This document shows positions 1 through 11,225 of a stretch of DNA of 64,000 nt, one piece after another. The translations under genes and the position numbers were made by a program. How positions within the stretch are numbered: the stretch's first letter is position 1; each line of letters starts with the position of its first letter. Below the pieces are notes generated by a model. The model did not search any database. It worked only from the letters and a program-made list of their open reading frames with translations, and was not told the origin of the DNA. This DNA comes from Ceratopteris richardii (taxonomy: Eukaryota; Streptophyta; Polypodiopsida; Polypodiales; Pteridaceae), in assembly GCA_020310875.1 (NCBI GenBank), contig CM035423.1:132035138-132099137 (forward strand), in the 5' to 3' direction.

Positions 1-44
1 GTTCTTCAAAATGAAGGCACTATGGGTTTCTAACGTTCGGGAAT

Positions 45-950
45 GTCACTATTGTCGCTTGATGTCGGATTCTCTAATTACTCTCTCATTCCAACCTATC
101 ATCACTCATTCTTCCAATTCCTCAGCTACGTTGTGCATTTGAATGGTTTTTGTTGGAACTTTGTGCTTGAGTTATGTAAACTTGTAAATAATTTTTAGGT
201 TACCATCAAGGATTTTGTTCATGATTAAAATTTTGTTAAATTTTACTTTCCAGCATATATTTCTCGATTGATTCTGTTTGATGATTTTATTTTTGAACTT
301 CAAACTATACTGTTCGCCAAATGCATCTGTGTTTGTGCTTCATGCTTTTCTTGTGTAACTTTGGTTTTATTGGAGTTCATGGAATGAATCAATCTACCTT
401 TCTGCTTTCTTGTTTGAAAATCCTTGTGCACTATCTTCGTGCATATTGACTTTTGATACATTGCAATGTATTAGGGATGCTTTTCCAATCCCCCGAGCTG
501 TATAGCACGCTCAATATGTGCACATCCCTCTATGATACCTACAATTCCTGCTTATTTGCTTTTGAAAGCAATTTTCATTATCTTCTAGTGAATTCGCAGA
601 CTTTCAAAGGTGTTTGCCTAGAAGTCGCAGAGTCCCAGCCGAGGTGCTCACTTCTGTTGATTTACAGCTTAAAGTTTGCAGCTCTATCTGGCTGCTGTTT
701 TGAAGGTACAATATTATTGGTGTCCAGCATTCTCATGTTTTCATAATTTATATGTGTTTGTATCTGCATTACTTTTTTGTACTCAACTTATTATGCGTTT
801 TCATAATCATGCACAACTGTGTTGCATTGCATAATTTGTTTGCATATTATGTGCAGCTCCATTATCCATTGTGTTTACGCTTGTGCATTGTACATCATGT
901 GCTGCAGCGGTTATGCTATGTATGCATTTACCAAAAGAGCACAGAGAGAG
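45..950. repeat. Old tandem duplication, left copy
   Basis: Non-coding AT-rich DNA that aligns in order with 1841-2957. Shared blocks include the stretch around 60-190 (matching 1850-2000), the block ending in GAGCTGTATAG near 495 and 2625, and the block around 605-780 (matching 2700-2885), where TATCTGGCTGCTGTTT is preserved. Identity looks like roughly 65-75% with indels, so the duplication is old. I see no convincing exon in it; the short open frames here lack recognisable domains. Confidence 0.7.
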
Positions 951-1206
951 CTTAGAACTAATGCTGTTGGGCATCCTAAAGGCCTAGGTAACTGGGGGGT
1001 GCTGGAGGAGAGAGGAGAGAGCATCATGTGCAAGGAGTTTGGAGGGAGGGGGAGGGGGAACCTTTAAATTTTCTAGAATGTCCTTTTGATATGGATAGAT
1101 ATAATTATCCAAGAGTAAATGAATTTATGTATAATGGTCAAATACATTTTTGCTCATAAGAGGCCAAAGTACTTTTGAAGTTGATATGCTACCTGGTAAA
1201 ACAGTT

Positions 1207-1290
1207 AGAGAGGCCTCATACCTTGTGTTCTTTTGCCACCGAGTCCGGACACCAAGCAATCATTTCTTACCACTGCTTGCAACATCATAG
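1207..1290 (+). pseudogene. Decayed TIR-domain N-terminal fragment, plus-strand arm
   Basis: Read in plus orientation from about 1210, this stretch gives a weak version (VFFCHRVRTPSNHF) of the better-preserved TIR start on the opposite strand at 1319-1489 (VFICHRGPETRKHF). The nucleotide match is about two thirds and extends a little upstream, so the two pieces form an inverted repeat with a loop of roughly 130 bases. The glycine of the HRGP signature has become valine. TIR domains are N-terminal NADase or signalling modules of plant NLR immune receptors; nothing downstream (NB-ARC, LRR) is present. It is a relic, or one arm of a hairpin. Confidence 0.45.
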
Positions 1291-1318
1291 CTGGGATGAG
1301 AAAAGTGGCATGAAGTTT

Positions 1319-1489
1319 TTAATGGCTCTGTAAAGGTGAGAAGGAAGTGCAATCCTCTGCTTCATTTTGAGGACCACAGAATATGAGAACAATGGATGAA
1401 GGCACTCTGTCAGCGATATCCATGAAGAAATGCTTCCTGGTCTCCGGGCCTCTGTGGCAAATGAACACGTCTCGGGTCTCTTTCACCAT
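1319..1489 (-). pseudogene. TIR-domain N-terminal fragment (NLR-type receptor remnant)
   Basis: A 56-codon minus-strand frame begins with Met and soon gives DVFICHRGPETRKHFF, the beta-A strand and following loop of a plant TIR domain (usual form D-V-F-hydrophobic-x-x-R-G). The next 25 codons diverge and a stop follows, so only about a quarter of a TIR domain remains and no NB-ARC or LRR is found in the flanks. The HRGP spelling, rather than FRGE, suggests a non-angiosperm TIR. An inverted, more decayed copy of the same stretch lies at 1207-1290. It could be the first exon of a gene running to lower coordinates, but I see no continuation, so a gene fragment is more likely. Confidence 0.5.
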
Positions 1490-1840
1490 CTGATTTCTCT
1501 GGCATATAAACTTAAAACACAGTTTTTATGATCACTATCTGTATATTTATTTACTTATGAGATGAATATTGATCAAGTGATGATAAAAAAGATACCAGTG
1601 TGTGTATGGAAAGGCAAATAATTTTTTATGTTTAAGATGAGGTTTGGACGATGAATTCTCTGTATTGAAAATACCACGTATGTAATTCTCGGTCAATGTG
1701 AGAAAACCTGCTTTTTCAATATTTGTTTTTCAAAATTTTAGTACTGTAGCTGATCTAACGAATTGTGTCTCAAATCTGTGCACCCATTAATTAAGTGTAC
1801 TATCATTGCTTGTCTCAGATACATTTGAATTGAGGTTTTG

Positions 1841-2957
1841 AATGTGACTATTTTCACTTCATGTTGGGTCTATAATAACTCTCTTTGAATTCCAACCTGT
1901 CATCACCCTCTCCCACTCTGCCAAACACTTAGTCATGTAATGCATTTGAATGGTTTTCATTGGAACTACATGCTTGAGTCTTGTACACTTGTAACTGTAA
2001 TTTAGCTTCATGGATTTCGTTCATGATTTAGTTTCTATAAATGTCTATGTTCTACCAAAGGAACTTTTGTTTTTGTTCGTGGCTAGTAGTTTTATTTCTG
2101 AACTTCAGATTACATTCTAATTTATGTATAAATGCTATGCTATAATGTATCTGTGTTTGTGTATTGTACTTTTTTTGTGTAGATTGAGATGAACTCAAAC
2201 TTGCAGAGGTATTATATTCTTGACAGATGTATCATGCGGAACTTATATTCTTTATGTGTGATCTATGCATCTTATCATAATGATGTATGGTAGGATTGTA
2301 ATTTCATTTTAGGGTGAATTAGGGGCTTGCCTGGATTCATTCTGTCATATGATCACTAATGTTTTATAATGAAATGATTTGAACACTTCGTCATTGATAA
2401 TGTATTTCATTTTGAAGGAATGAATTCAAGTACTATCCTGCCTTATTCGTCTGAAAATCTACTACCTTTGATATATCGTACTATCCTGCCTTTTTTGGTC
2501 TAAAAATCTACTTGCACTACCTTTGGTATATCGCAAATTGTGTACCGTGATATATAGTAATTTGTGTGTATTGACTTTTGATGCATATCAAGCTATTTTT
2601 TGGAATTTGATCCAAATCTATTGAGCTGTATAGTACGCACGCATTGTCTTCCATATTCATTTTTTGAGAATTTTTTTTAGTTTTTATTTGAATTGGAATA
2701 TTGTTTCAAAGGTGATTGCCTAGCATTTCCACACAGTCCTAGGCCCTCTAGGTACTTTCATGTAGAGCTGAAATGTTGCAGTTCTATCTGGCTGCTGTTT
2801 CGAAGGTGTAATGTCATTGCTGTCCATCATTCCCATGTTTTTATCATTTGTGTGTTTCTATCTGCCATACTATTGTGTACTATCACTTATTATCGATTTG
2901 CATGATCATATACAATCGTGTTGCATTTTTTTGTACAACATGCGTTTGATAAAAATG
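1841..2957. repeat. Old tandem duplication, right copy
   Basis: Partner of 45-950, with the same block order. It contains its own younger small duplication: about 50 bases starting ACTATCCTGCC occur at about 2434 and again at about 2481 with modest differences. The copy runs into the GA microsatellite, where the left copy has only a short AG-rich patch near 940-955, so the microsatellite probably expanded from a seed present before duplication. No gene is supported here. Confidence 0.65.
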
Positions 2958-2958
2958 T

Positions 2959-2977
2959 AGGGAGGGAGAGGGAGAGG

Positions 2978-3024
<47 letters not shown>
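2959..3024 (+). repeat. GA microsatellite
   Basis: About 66 bases of GGGAGG/GAGAGG that becomes pure (GA)n. It ends exactly where element A begins in the middle of a zinc knuckle, so it marks the truncation point of that element. Confidence 0.95.
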
Positions 3025-3027
<3 letters not shown>

Positions 3028-3300
3028 TGCAATGTTTGTGGGAAAGAACATCTCTTTTGAAAATGTTCTAAGAACCCTTCAACAGCATCATCAACTACTC
3101 AAATTAATGTGAATCAAGTAATTGAATCTTTTGGTAGTGACGAAGAGTACGTGACACCTTTTAAAACTATAACAAGAGCCCAAACCAAGGAGAAAATAGG
3201 AATCCTTAGTGACATGCCTAAAAGCTCAATGAGCGTAGAAGAGGGAAGAATCGTCATTTTTCATGGTAGAAGACTTTGAAGAGTTGATGAACAAGTCTAA
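3025..3300 (+). pseudogene. Gag zinc knuckle and linker remnant of element A
   Basis: From 3026 the frame reads CNVCGKEHLF, a stop, then KC and SKNP. This matches E's knuckle CQDCGKEHLLRDC and keeps the unusual C-X2-C-X3-H-X4-C spacing. About 130 bases later comes TITRAQTKEK, matching VITRAQALQ in E about 45 codons after its knuckle. The region is nucleocapsid-like and would have bound element RNA. The in-frame stop inside the knuckle shows it is dead. Confidence 0.7.
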
Positions 3301-3626
3301 GAAGAGAGGCTCCAAAATAGAAATATAGAAGGGAAAAGATTACGAGTAAATGGATGAGAAAGCTAGTTGAAGAAAAGCAAGAGCCGTCGATGACTCAGGA
3401 ATCTACAAAGGAGAGTAAAACAAAAGATGAAATTGGTGTGGTAATGGACGAACACATGCAAGAATATTTAGGGGCGACTATAGTGATCTAATGCTTGAAG
3501 ATTTGCAAATGTTGCCAAAAGCCTATTTGTCCAAAATAGCAGCAAGACATAGTCTAGAGTAATATGATCAATGTTACTCTAGAGGAGACCTAGAAAAGAA
3601 GAGGTTAGAATCATGCAAGAAACCTA

Positions 3627-3830
3627 TTTAGGTTGCTTAGACTATGCTAGAAAAACAAATAATAACCATTTTGGTAATAAGAATTCTTGAGAAGAAATAT
3701 CAAGAATATCTAGAAAACCATTATTCAGTTTAGGTTGCTTAGACTATGCTAGAAAAACAAATAATAACCATTTTGGTAATAAGAATTCTTGAGAAGAAAT
3801 ATCAAGAATATCTAGAAAACCATTATTCAG
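3627..3830 (+). repeat. Exact 102-bp tandem duplication inside element A
   Basis: Bases 3627-3728 recur at 3729-3830 with no difference I can see. The period of 102 is a multiple of three. The surrounding element is heavily decayed, so this duplication is much younger than the insertion of A. Confidence 0.95.
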
Positions 3831-3875
3831 TCGACAATGCGAGAAGAACCAAATGCAGCCAAAAGGGTTAGAAAT

Positions 3876-4415
3876 TATAGATAATGACTATGGGAGGTAG
3901 AAGTATCTTGGCCATAAGATCTTTGAGCTGAAGTCCAAGGAGAAGGATTTGAATGATCAAGGGGCTTCTCCCTTTGTTGAATCGGATGCATCTTTCAACC
4001 AACCATTGATAGACAAGGAAATAGAATTAGACATCCTATTTGATCAAGGCTTTGATATTGATGAAGCCGTTAGGTCGACCACACTTTCAACTTACATGGG
4101 TGAGTATGAACATAATCGAAAGTTGACTGCAGCTTGCCAAACAAATATAGATAATGACTATGGGAGGTAGAAGTATCTTGGCCATAAGATCTTTGAGCTG
4201 AAGTCCAAGAAGAAGGATTTGAATGATCAAGGGGCTTCTCCCTTTGTTGAATCGGATGCATCTTTCAACCAACCATTGATAGACAAGGAAATAGAATTAG
4301 ACATCCTATTTGATCAAGGCTTTGATATTGATGAAGCCGTTAGGTCGACCACACTTTCAACTTACATGGGTGAGTATGAACATAATCGAAAGTTGACTGC
4401 AGCTTGCCAAACAAA
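3876..4415 (+). repeat. Near-perfect 270-bp tandem duplication inside element A
   Basis: 3876-4145 is repeated at 4146-4415; I see one substitution (G/A at about 3940 versus 4210). Each copy holds the same open stretch of about 64 codons, beginning MNDQGASPFVESDASFN, which belongs to the acidic gag-protease linker. The period is a multiple of three. Like the 102-bp repeat just upstream, it looks recent compared with the decay of A as a whole. Confidence 0.95.
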
Positions 4416-4729
4416 AGCCAAAAGAAGAAATAATACTGGTATTATTGGGATTCCATAATCTAATTTCTTCCATGTTGCCACGTTAAGGTGCAAGGATATT
4501 CGTATCGGAGGATGTGTTTGAAACACCAAAAGAAGTTGAAAAGGTTGAAAGTACATTGTTCTTTGATTGTAGAACTTTTGCAAACAATCTCAATTGTGGA
4601 GAAAATTAGCCACTCAATGTAAAATTTAGGATGAACGTAGAAAAGAGAATGAGAAAGCTAAAAGAAAAGATGATTACGTGAAAATAAATGTAGATAAAGT
4701 AGGAGAGCTGAATGAAGGTGACAAGAGAA

Positions 4730-5165
4730 ACATATGTTTTCCAATCATTACATTACTAATTCCATGCAAGGCATAGATGTAGCAAGAATTGTTGCGAAAG
4801 AAATTTGGGAGAAGTGTGGAAAACTTGCATTAAGATTGGCTAGAATGAAATTGCAATTGGCAAATATCTATGTACAATGCCCCCTAAGATTATTGAAAAA
4901 TATAACCTTGATTACCTAGGGAGTGGAATTTGAATATACCTTAGTCACATGCAAATTTGGCAAAGCAGAGAATTACAGAATTATATTGGGTAGACCATTT
5001 ATGCGCCAGCTGAAAGTAGTGTAAGATTGAGGACAAGATGCTACATACTTGCAACATCAAGGCATCACTACCAAGATAAGTCTCCATAATTTCTCTTATA
5101 GGAATATTCCTCCTCTTCAATTGAATTCCATCCATAAAGAAGAAGACATCAATCCATAGTGCTGG
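4730..5165 (+). pseudogene. Retropepsin (PR1) remnant of element A
   Basis: The frame around 4734-4915 (DVARIVAKEIWEKCGKLALR, then ARMKLQLAN) and, after a stop, 4920-5160 (EYTLVTCKFGKAENYRIIL, GRPFMRQL, YLQHQGIT) follows E's protease 1 almost codon for codon. The catalytic D-S-G-A stretch is replaced by QGIDVA, so the active-site Asp-Ser-Gly is lost, while the second retropepsin signature (I-L-G-R-P-F) survives. In an active element this enzyme would cut the Gag-Pol polyprotein. Confidence 0.75.
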
Positions 5166-5467
5166 TTTTAGCAAACAGTCCTAGATGAATGAGGATACTC
5201 AACTATGGATTTGCAAAATAGAGAATTATGATATGATTTCAAGACCAATTATATGCAAATTGAAGATAGTGTAAGATTAGTGAAGAGATGCTATATACCT
5301 TTAACATCAAGGCACCACTACCAAGATAAATCTACGTAATTTCTCTTATAAGGATATTCTTCCGCTCCAATGTAATCCCATCCATAAAGATGACGATATT
5401 TCAGTCAATAATGTTGGTTAGAGTAACTAATCCTAGATTAATGAGGATACTCAACTATGGATATGCA
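4968..5467 (+). repeat. Diverged 250-bp tandem duplication over the protease 3' end
   Basis: The segment 4968-5217 (from GAGAATTA to CTCAACTATGGATTTGC) is repeated at 5218-5467 with perhaps 80% identity. It duplicates the I-L-G-R end of the protease and the linker behind it. It is older than the 102-bp and 270-bp duplications upstream. Confidence 0.85.
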
Positions 5468-5469
5468 AA

Positions 5470-6150
5470 GCTTTCTTAAGGTAAGAAAAGCAGTTCCAAT
5501 TTAGGAAGCCTTGGGAAGAAGGAGAAAGACCAATAGAGGATTCAACTTGTATGCCTCAAATATTTCTTGATAAAGCATTTGAACCTCATGGTTGGATGGA
5601 AATATTGCTACCTTAGAGGCTTGTGTAAATGAGGAAGTGCTTATCATGATTGTGTGTGGATGAGGAAGGTTATGATCTAAGCTTATTCATGGTAATTATT
5701 AAAGAAGAGGATGATGATGAAGAAGAGAACGATGAAGTTTTTTGATTGTGGATGCAAAAGAACAATAATTGAAAGAAGTATGAGGATCTGGCATAGCAGG
5801 AAATTGCAACGTCTTCTCCATAAAAAAATATCTTGAGAACCCTAATAAGGAGAAGGATGCTACGGAGGAAGAGGATCAACATAGGGAATATTTTGAGGCC
5901 CTCGAACATTTTAAGAGAGAGATACCGAAGTGAGAGGCACATAGAATAGCGTCTGATAATAAGGAGCAAAGGAAGAAATAATAGTGACTCGAGCTAATGA
6001 AGAAGAAAGATGTACTTTCTTTGGGAAAGATGTCTCGATAAAGGAAAAGCAAGAGTTCCGAATTATTACGAGAGTATTGTGATGTCTTTGCATGGTCATA
6101 TGAGGACTTGAAAGGACTAGACCTGAAGATTTGCTTTCATTGAATTTTGA
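5470..6150 (+). pseudogene. Acidic protease-RT linker remnant of element A
   Basis: Scattered frames keep short matches to the linker of element E: FEPHGWMEIL near 5580 (E has FEPHGWAEIL), and DEEGYDLSLFM near 5660 (E has DEEGYDISVFM), followed by a run of acidic codons at 5700-5750. There is no enzymatic domain. Stops are frequent and the frame changes several times. Confidence 0.6.
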
Positions 6151-6790
6151 TGACTATAGAGGAAAAGCCTTATAAACAAAGACCATACACTTATAACTAT
6201 GTCTACTCAACAAAGATTAAAGAAGAGATTAAAATGACTAGATGTGGGATTCATATATGAGATTGAGCATATGGATTAGGTTTCTCGATTAGTGGTAGTA
6301 CCCAAAAAGGTTGGCAAGATTAGGGTTTGTATTAAATTAAAAGTTTAAATTGTTACCATGAGAGATAGCTATGCATTGCCTATCATTGATCATCAAAATT
6401 TTGAAGGAAGTGTTGAGGACCTAGACAATATTGAGTATGCTTATACCTTGAGAAATGTGTTTTATGGTGCGAAAAGGAAAAATTCTTGGGACATATACTA
6501 TGCAAGAAATGTATCTCTACAGATGAAGACATGATCAAAGTAAACATAGAGTTGTCAAGACCCAAAGACAGAGAGAAAGTGCAAGCCTTTATGGGCCATT
6601 GTGGATATTATTGTTGATTTATCCACATGTATGCTAGAATAGTCAAACTATTGTGTGGCTGGTTGACTCAATTCAAATGGAGTGATGAATGTGAGAAAGC
6701 ATTCAATGAGTTGAAAAAGAGATGGGAGTTTTGGCCCAATATTGAAAGTGCCTTATTGGAGTAAGCCATCCCATATCTAATGCTTCTATT
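6150..6790 (+). pseudogene. Reverse transcriptase remnant with deleted catalytic core (element A)
   Basis: N-terminal RT matches E (about 6165-6390: KPYKQRPYTYN, LVVVPKKVGKIRVCI, MRDSYALPI). It then jumps near 6392-6410 to the post-catalytic part (NVFYGAKRKNSW, then VQAFMGHCGYY, then LTQFKWSDECEKAFNELKK). About 100 codons are missing, including the first catalytic Asp region, the [12 protein letters not shown] stretch and the YVDD box. The element could not copy itself even without its stops. Confidence 0.8.
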
Positions 6791-7190
6791 TTTTCCATTG
6801 ATGAATATTGGCACAACCAGTGGATGCAGCAATGAATGAAGTTGAACGAAATCATGCCACTACGGAGAGAGAAGGATTAGGAATGGTCTACGTAGTGAAG
6901 AAATTTGAACATTATTTGCTATCCAACAGATTCATGTTTTCATTTATCATCAAGCTTTATTGTACTTGGTCAACAAACCTTGCTATATAGGATGGCTTAG
7001 ATGGTTTTTCTTATTAATGGAGTTTGATTTTGAGGAAGTTTTCAAGAAGGGAAATATTCACATAAGAGCCCATCATTTATCAAGGATGACACATGGAGAT
7101 CCACCAATGAGAGTAGCAGATGAACATCCATATGCTTACTTGTTCAATCTAGAAGCGTATCCATAATGAGTTGAGAAATTGGTTCCTACG
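6790..7190 (+). pseudogene. RNase H remnant of element A
   Basis: VERNHATTEREGLGMVYVVK (about 6840-6900) matches the second catalytic block of E's RNase H, with the active-site Glu retained. The following frame shifts (FEHYLLSNRF, then LYLVNKPC and WFFLLMEFDFEEV), and the linker ends HIRAHHLSRMT and PYAYLFNLEA. The first catalytic Asp block is destroyed. Confidence 0.75.
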
Positions 7191-7279
7191 CAAATACATG
7201 GACCAAGCCACGAAATCAACCCTAAGATGTGCAAAGAACTTTGGAAAACAAGAAACCTTTAGATAGTGGGGGATGGCTT

Positions 7280-8930
7280 GTATTTCAAAGATTCAAATGG
7301 AGTCCTATGGAGACATGTAGAGGATGAAGAAAGAATGAACCTGATCCATCGATCTCGTACAAATCATTGGAAGGTGCACAAGGAATTAATGCAACTACAC
7401 AAGATTTACGATGTTTGGGAGTGCATTGGCTAGACATATAGAAAGAAGTACAAGATTGTGTCTAAATGCAGCTTATGCCAAGTCTCCAGCCCAAAAGAAC
7501 ACTCTTAAGCTATTTGACAATAGCACTTGAGTGGAGTAAACCAATGATAAGAGTTTTTGAAGTCATGTGTGTACACAAAAGCAAGTTTAGCTAGAAAACT
7601 TGCCTTAGAGGGACATAGTAAAGACCATGTCATAATTCACAATAACTTTACAAACAATGGAAGGAACTATAGATATGTGTCCACGAAGGAGAATATTTTC
7701 CAATATTGGAAATGGTGCATGCTAGGATAGTTGGAGGTCATTTTTCTTCTGATAATAGTGTATTGATGATTCTTTTTGCAATTGTATGGTGGTCCACTCT
7801 CCATATGGATGGAGAAACTTACGTGAAGTTGCGATGTGTGTCTATGAACTAAATACCAATCAAGAGATGATATTTTTTTAAGAACCATGGTCTATGCAAG
7901 AGCTTTCTCAAGATGGAGAATAGATTTTATTGGAGCAATTAGTCCCCAACAAGAGAATCTCATTCTGATTACATCTTAGTGGCTACTAACTACTTGACAG
8001 TGGGTGGAAGCCAATACCATAAAGAAGAGTGATGGTCAAACTATTGCTAAGTTCCTATTTGAACACATCTTTATTAAGTTTGGACTACCTATTGAGATAG
8101 TTAGTGATAGGAGTACACACTTTAGTAATGAAGTCATTGAATCCTTAATGAATGAGTTCCTGGTAATTCATAAAAAGTGTGCACCCGATTACCCATAAGC
8201 CAATGGACAAGTAGAGAGTTCAAATAAGGTTTTATGCAGTGTCTTGTCTAAGATAGTCAATAGTGGTAGATCAGATTGGGATAACTGATTGCATCATGCA
8301 ATTTGAGCTTCTAGAGTGGCAAGTAAGATCGCCATAAGAATTTTAACCTAGTATATGGATAGAAAGCAATTTTTTGGATTTAGCTCTTGATCCGTACTCT
8401 TTGAGTAAGTAAAGAGTAGGAGTGGTTAGGCCATGAGTTGTCCAAACATCGGAATCAAATAGAGAAGCTACATGAAACTAGACAACTAGTAGCTCGTATC
8501 TATGCTACCAAAAGGAGGCAAAAATCTTACTATGATGTTCATATTAAAGTCAAGGTCTTCAAGTTGGAGATTTAGTATTGATGTAGACTTTGGAGCAACA
8601 TTCAAAGAGACTCCTACAAAAAGACAATGTTGTTTTGATCATCAATTGAATTTCTTCAAGTGGAGCTATTAGCCTAGCAACGTTGGATGGAGGCATTCTA
8701 CCTAATTATATAAGCGGATGTGGAGTAAAGAGATATACTTAACCTCTCATAGAGCGGATGTTAGCTAGACTCTTAGGAGCAAAAAATTGTAAATAAGAGG
8801 AAGAACAAATTCGAGAGGAAGCCAAACAAGAAGCACTAGAGAGAATAAGAAAACAAAAAGAATGGATTTGAGAACAAGACAAGAGATATATGAAGGGTGA
8901 AGAACCAATTCCCATAGCTAATTGCTGCAC
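7280..8930 (+). pseudogene. Integrase remnant of element A, with two H2C2 zinc regions
   Basis: A first H2C2-like region ends in KCSLCQVSSPKEH (about 7460-7505). A second begins VHEGEYFPILEMVHARIVGG near 7680 and runs to WWSTLHMDGETYVK, with its Cys pair damaged. The catalytic core follows: FGLPIEIVSDRSTHFSNEV (second Asp) at 8075-8135, and, after a stop, NGQVESSNK (catalytic Glu) near 8205. The tail at 8690-8880 (LPNYISGCG; then QIREEAKQEALERIRKQK) matches the basic integrase tail of E. The dual zinc arrangement is therefore shared by A and E. Multiple stops make it non-functional. Confidence 0.8.
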
Positions 8931-8937
8931 AACTCTT

Positions 8938-9050
8938 TGTGTGTATTTGTTTGTTCTTTTTAGTTTATGTAAATGTCATCAACTTCTTTTATGTAATAAC
9001 TTTTGTTTTTATTACTTGACAATCATATTCTCATCAATTAGTGGGAACTC
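8938..9050 (+). repeat. Dispersed repeat, copy 1 (pair at 16128-16250)
   Basis: About 110 AT-rich bases (TTTTTAGTTTAT, then ATGTAATAAC and CATCAATTAG) recur at 16128-16250 with small indels, about 80-85% alike. Here they directly follow the end of element A, so they may be the A-family 3' UTR or LTR edge. The second copy follows a TG-rich microsatellite and no element A coding remnant. Confidence 0.7.
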
Positions 9051-9909
9051 CAACACCATCTAACTCATTCTAATCAATTGTATGAGTCAAGCTCATGCAC
9101 TCCATTAAATATTGTTTTTGCTTAAAAACATAATCTAGCTAGTCTTTTATAGCATGTCCTCTGAGCACTTGTCCTAAAACATATGCAGAGATGAAACCAC
9201 TGTTGCTTTACATCACATGGAGCAACACCGTATTCTCCACTACGTACCAAATAACTGCCATTTATCAATTGCAAGTCAAGGACTCTCAAAATCCTCTAGC
9301 TCGTAGTTTAGAGACTTAAACCTCTTGATATTATCCATTACCAACACACAAATAGTCTCTAGTGCAAACATGTGTTAGAAGATGATCTGGAGGATGGCAC
9401 AAAGGAGCACTTCCTTTAGATGTAGAGGTTTTTTATTCTCGGGGTAATTGTTATATAATTTCTCCATCATCACTGGTGTTGGTCGTATCTCTTTATTTTA
9501 GAGGATTTGCATATCCCTCCTAACTATAGAGTCTTTCTTATGCAATTTTATGAACATATACATAGATGAAGAGATTACAATCAATTTACATGCTATATTG
9601 AAATCATGAGTACTTGCGGATTATGTCTAAATGTAGCCTCTCTACCTAGCAAAGGGAGTATACATTTAGGAGATCAAGGAGTATGTATTGATTAAAGACC
9701 TTACTAATATGTAAACATAGTAAGTTTAAAAAATAATAGTCTAGTATATAATAATTCAAGGGCTAATTGCACATTTGAAGATCATGTCACGAACCATAAT
9801 CATGCTACGGTTTCCAATTTGCCTCCTTCCAAATCCCGTGCTGTTGCCAAACTCACGATTAATGTAATAGTCATGAAAATCTGTGACTGTGTGTGGCAAT
9901 ACACTTTTG

Positions 9910-10080
9910 ATTGTCCGAGCCTGCATAGCCTAGTGGCTGATGCCTTGAAGCTATGGGAGGAAGTCTTGAGTTCAAGTCTTGGTTGGACATGTCCATGAGT
10001 CTCGCATGATGGGTGCCTCTACCTTATGAGGTTGGGTGTGTGAAGAGTGTATTTCCAATTCATTGTACTCTCCAAGACAA
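9910..10080 (+). repeat. tRNA-derived SINE-like sequence, unit 1
   Basis: A Pol III type-2 promoter pattern is visible: an A-box-like TAGCCTAGTGG at 9926-9936 and a B-box-like GTTCAAGTC at 9970-9978, about 33 bases apart as in tRNA-derived SINE heads. The body continues to about 10075 without an obvious poly-A tail. The ends are not defined by a target duplication, so boundaries are approximate. The same sequence appears in unit 2 (17751-17921) because the whole segment was duplicated, not because of a second insertion. Confidence 0.5.
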
Positions 10081-10089
10081 AAACAATCC

Positions 10090-10771
10090 TGATTGCTTTA
10101 ACTTTTCCAAGGTCTTTGTTTGGGAAACATGTCATCCTAAACTTTCCATATGGCTTCTATAATGAGATCCCGCTTTTCTTCTTCGTCTACATAACAAGAC
10201 AATAATCCAAGTTCATCCGTTTTGTAGATGCATCCAACAACAATTTGTAAATCTTTTTCATTCTCTTAATGCTTTCTTCTCGGTAAGGAGATAGTGGTGC
10301 AATGAATCATAAGTTGGTACTAAAACATATGGTTCATTCCATTTACATACCACTTCTACATTGAACAAATAAGCATCTTGCAATTCATAAGAATCCCCAT
10401 TGCGTGGTTTCCCATTTGTTAACCTAAGGCGGTTTGCACACACATGAGTATTAGCTTTTTTCACTATTACTTCAAAATGGAACTCCATAAGTAGGATACA
10501 CTATCATACAAGTCTTTCAGTGTTTTGAGTGCTTGTTCACACGATAGATGAGGTCATGATGATCAACATAAATTGGTGATTTATTTTCAAACAAATAATG
10601 TCTAATTTTTTTAACAGCATATATCATATCTAATCCCTCCTTTCCAATCATCGTATAACTTTTTCTCTACATTATTGAACTATCCACTACTAAAGGGAAT
10701 GGGACGATTAATCTAACATTTATCAACAAGCTCCAATAGTATACAACCTATTGCATAATTTGATGTATCAA
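10090..10771 (-). pseudogene. Element G fragment: gypsy RNase H and linker, unit 1
   Basis: A minus-strand frame at 10258-10488 (MEFHFEVIVKKANTHVCANR, then LQDAYLFNVEVV) matches the linker between RNase H and integrase in E (MEYDFEVVVRKGRTHLRADH; LLDAYLFNLEVV). Upstream on that strand (10490-10766) are RNase H remnants, including the plus-strand text CCTATTGCATAATT that aligns with E near 56120. G is therefore another non-chromodomain gypsy element. It is interrupted at 10767-10771 by the family C insertion (target site ATCAA); its continuation is at 28166. Sequence at 10090-10257 is weaker. Confidence 0.75.
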
Positions 10772-11045
10772 TGTTGAAGTCCTCTCAAGGATCCCCTCCA
10801 TTTTGTAATTGTTTGATACCCTGTGCACGAATTTCAAAGCTGAACATGGAGATTCTCTCTCTATGCTATCGCCCAGCCACATGATCTAACTACATACTCT
10901 CTCTCTCTTTAGTTGCCAATAAAGACATTAATCATAGCCTCCCACATGAGTGCCACTTGGCACTCATGTGAGTATCCTACTCTAAATGTCTTAGAGATGG
11001 TTCACACCTCTAGCTCCAAACTTATAAAGGATACTCCACGTTACA
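10772..11045 (-). mobile_element. 3' LTR of chromovirus C, copy 1
   Basis: A 274-bp LTR that begins TGTTGAAG and ends GTTACA on the plus strand (TGTAAC to TTCAACA on the coding strand). It matches 18613-18888 and the 5' LTR at 27892-28165. The 5 bases on its outer side (10767-10771, ATCAA) equal the 5 bases outside the 5' LTR at 28166-28170. A polypurine tract abuts its inner edge. Confidence 0.9.
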
Positions 11046-11060
11046 CTTCCTTCCCCTTAA
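11046..11060 (-). other. Polypurine tract of C copy 1
   Basis: The coding strand reads TTAAGGGGAAGGAAG immediately before the LTR start TGTAAC. This is the expected primer for plus-strand DNA synthesis and it fixes the inner LTR boundary. The same motif adjoins the LTR in copy 2 (18889-18903) and, slightly changed, in element D (34868-34882). Confidence 0.85.
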
Positions 11061-11225
11061 GTCCATTTTTTTCCTCAAAAATGGTATTAGAAGGTCTATG
11101 AGAAAGAGAGAAATATATAGAAGCATCACTCCAACTATATCCTCATGCATAGCAATGCATGGTCATATCTCCGTGTTGTTTTCCCGTATCCTTCCCCTTA
11201 AGCAAACTTTTGGGAAGGTAAACTG

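Larger units (their letters stand above)
3025..8930 (+). mobile_element. Element A: dead, 5'-truncated Ty3/gypsy retrotransposon
   Basis: The order zinc knuckle, protease, acidic spacer, RT, RNase H, integrase and integrase tail can be followed on the plus strand. Each part aligns with the better-preserved minus-strand element E (48266-62004), so A belongs to the same family or a close relative without a chromodomain. Dozens of stops and frameshifts occur, the RT core is deleted, and three internal tandem duplications are present. The 5' LTR and most of gag are missing: the element starts inside a zinc knuckle directly after a GA microsatellite. After the integrase tail (about 8880) I find no equivalent of E's second protease or its post-pol ORF, so A is either also 3'-truncated or a simpler relative. 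No LTR could be assigned. Confidence 0.85.
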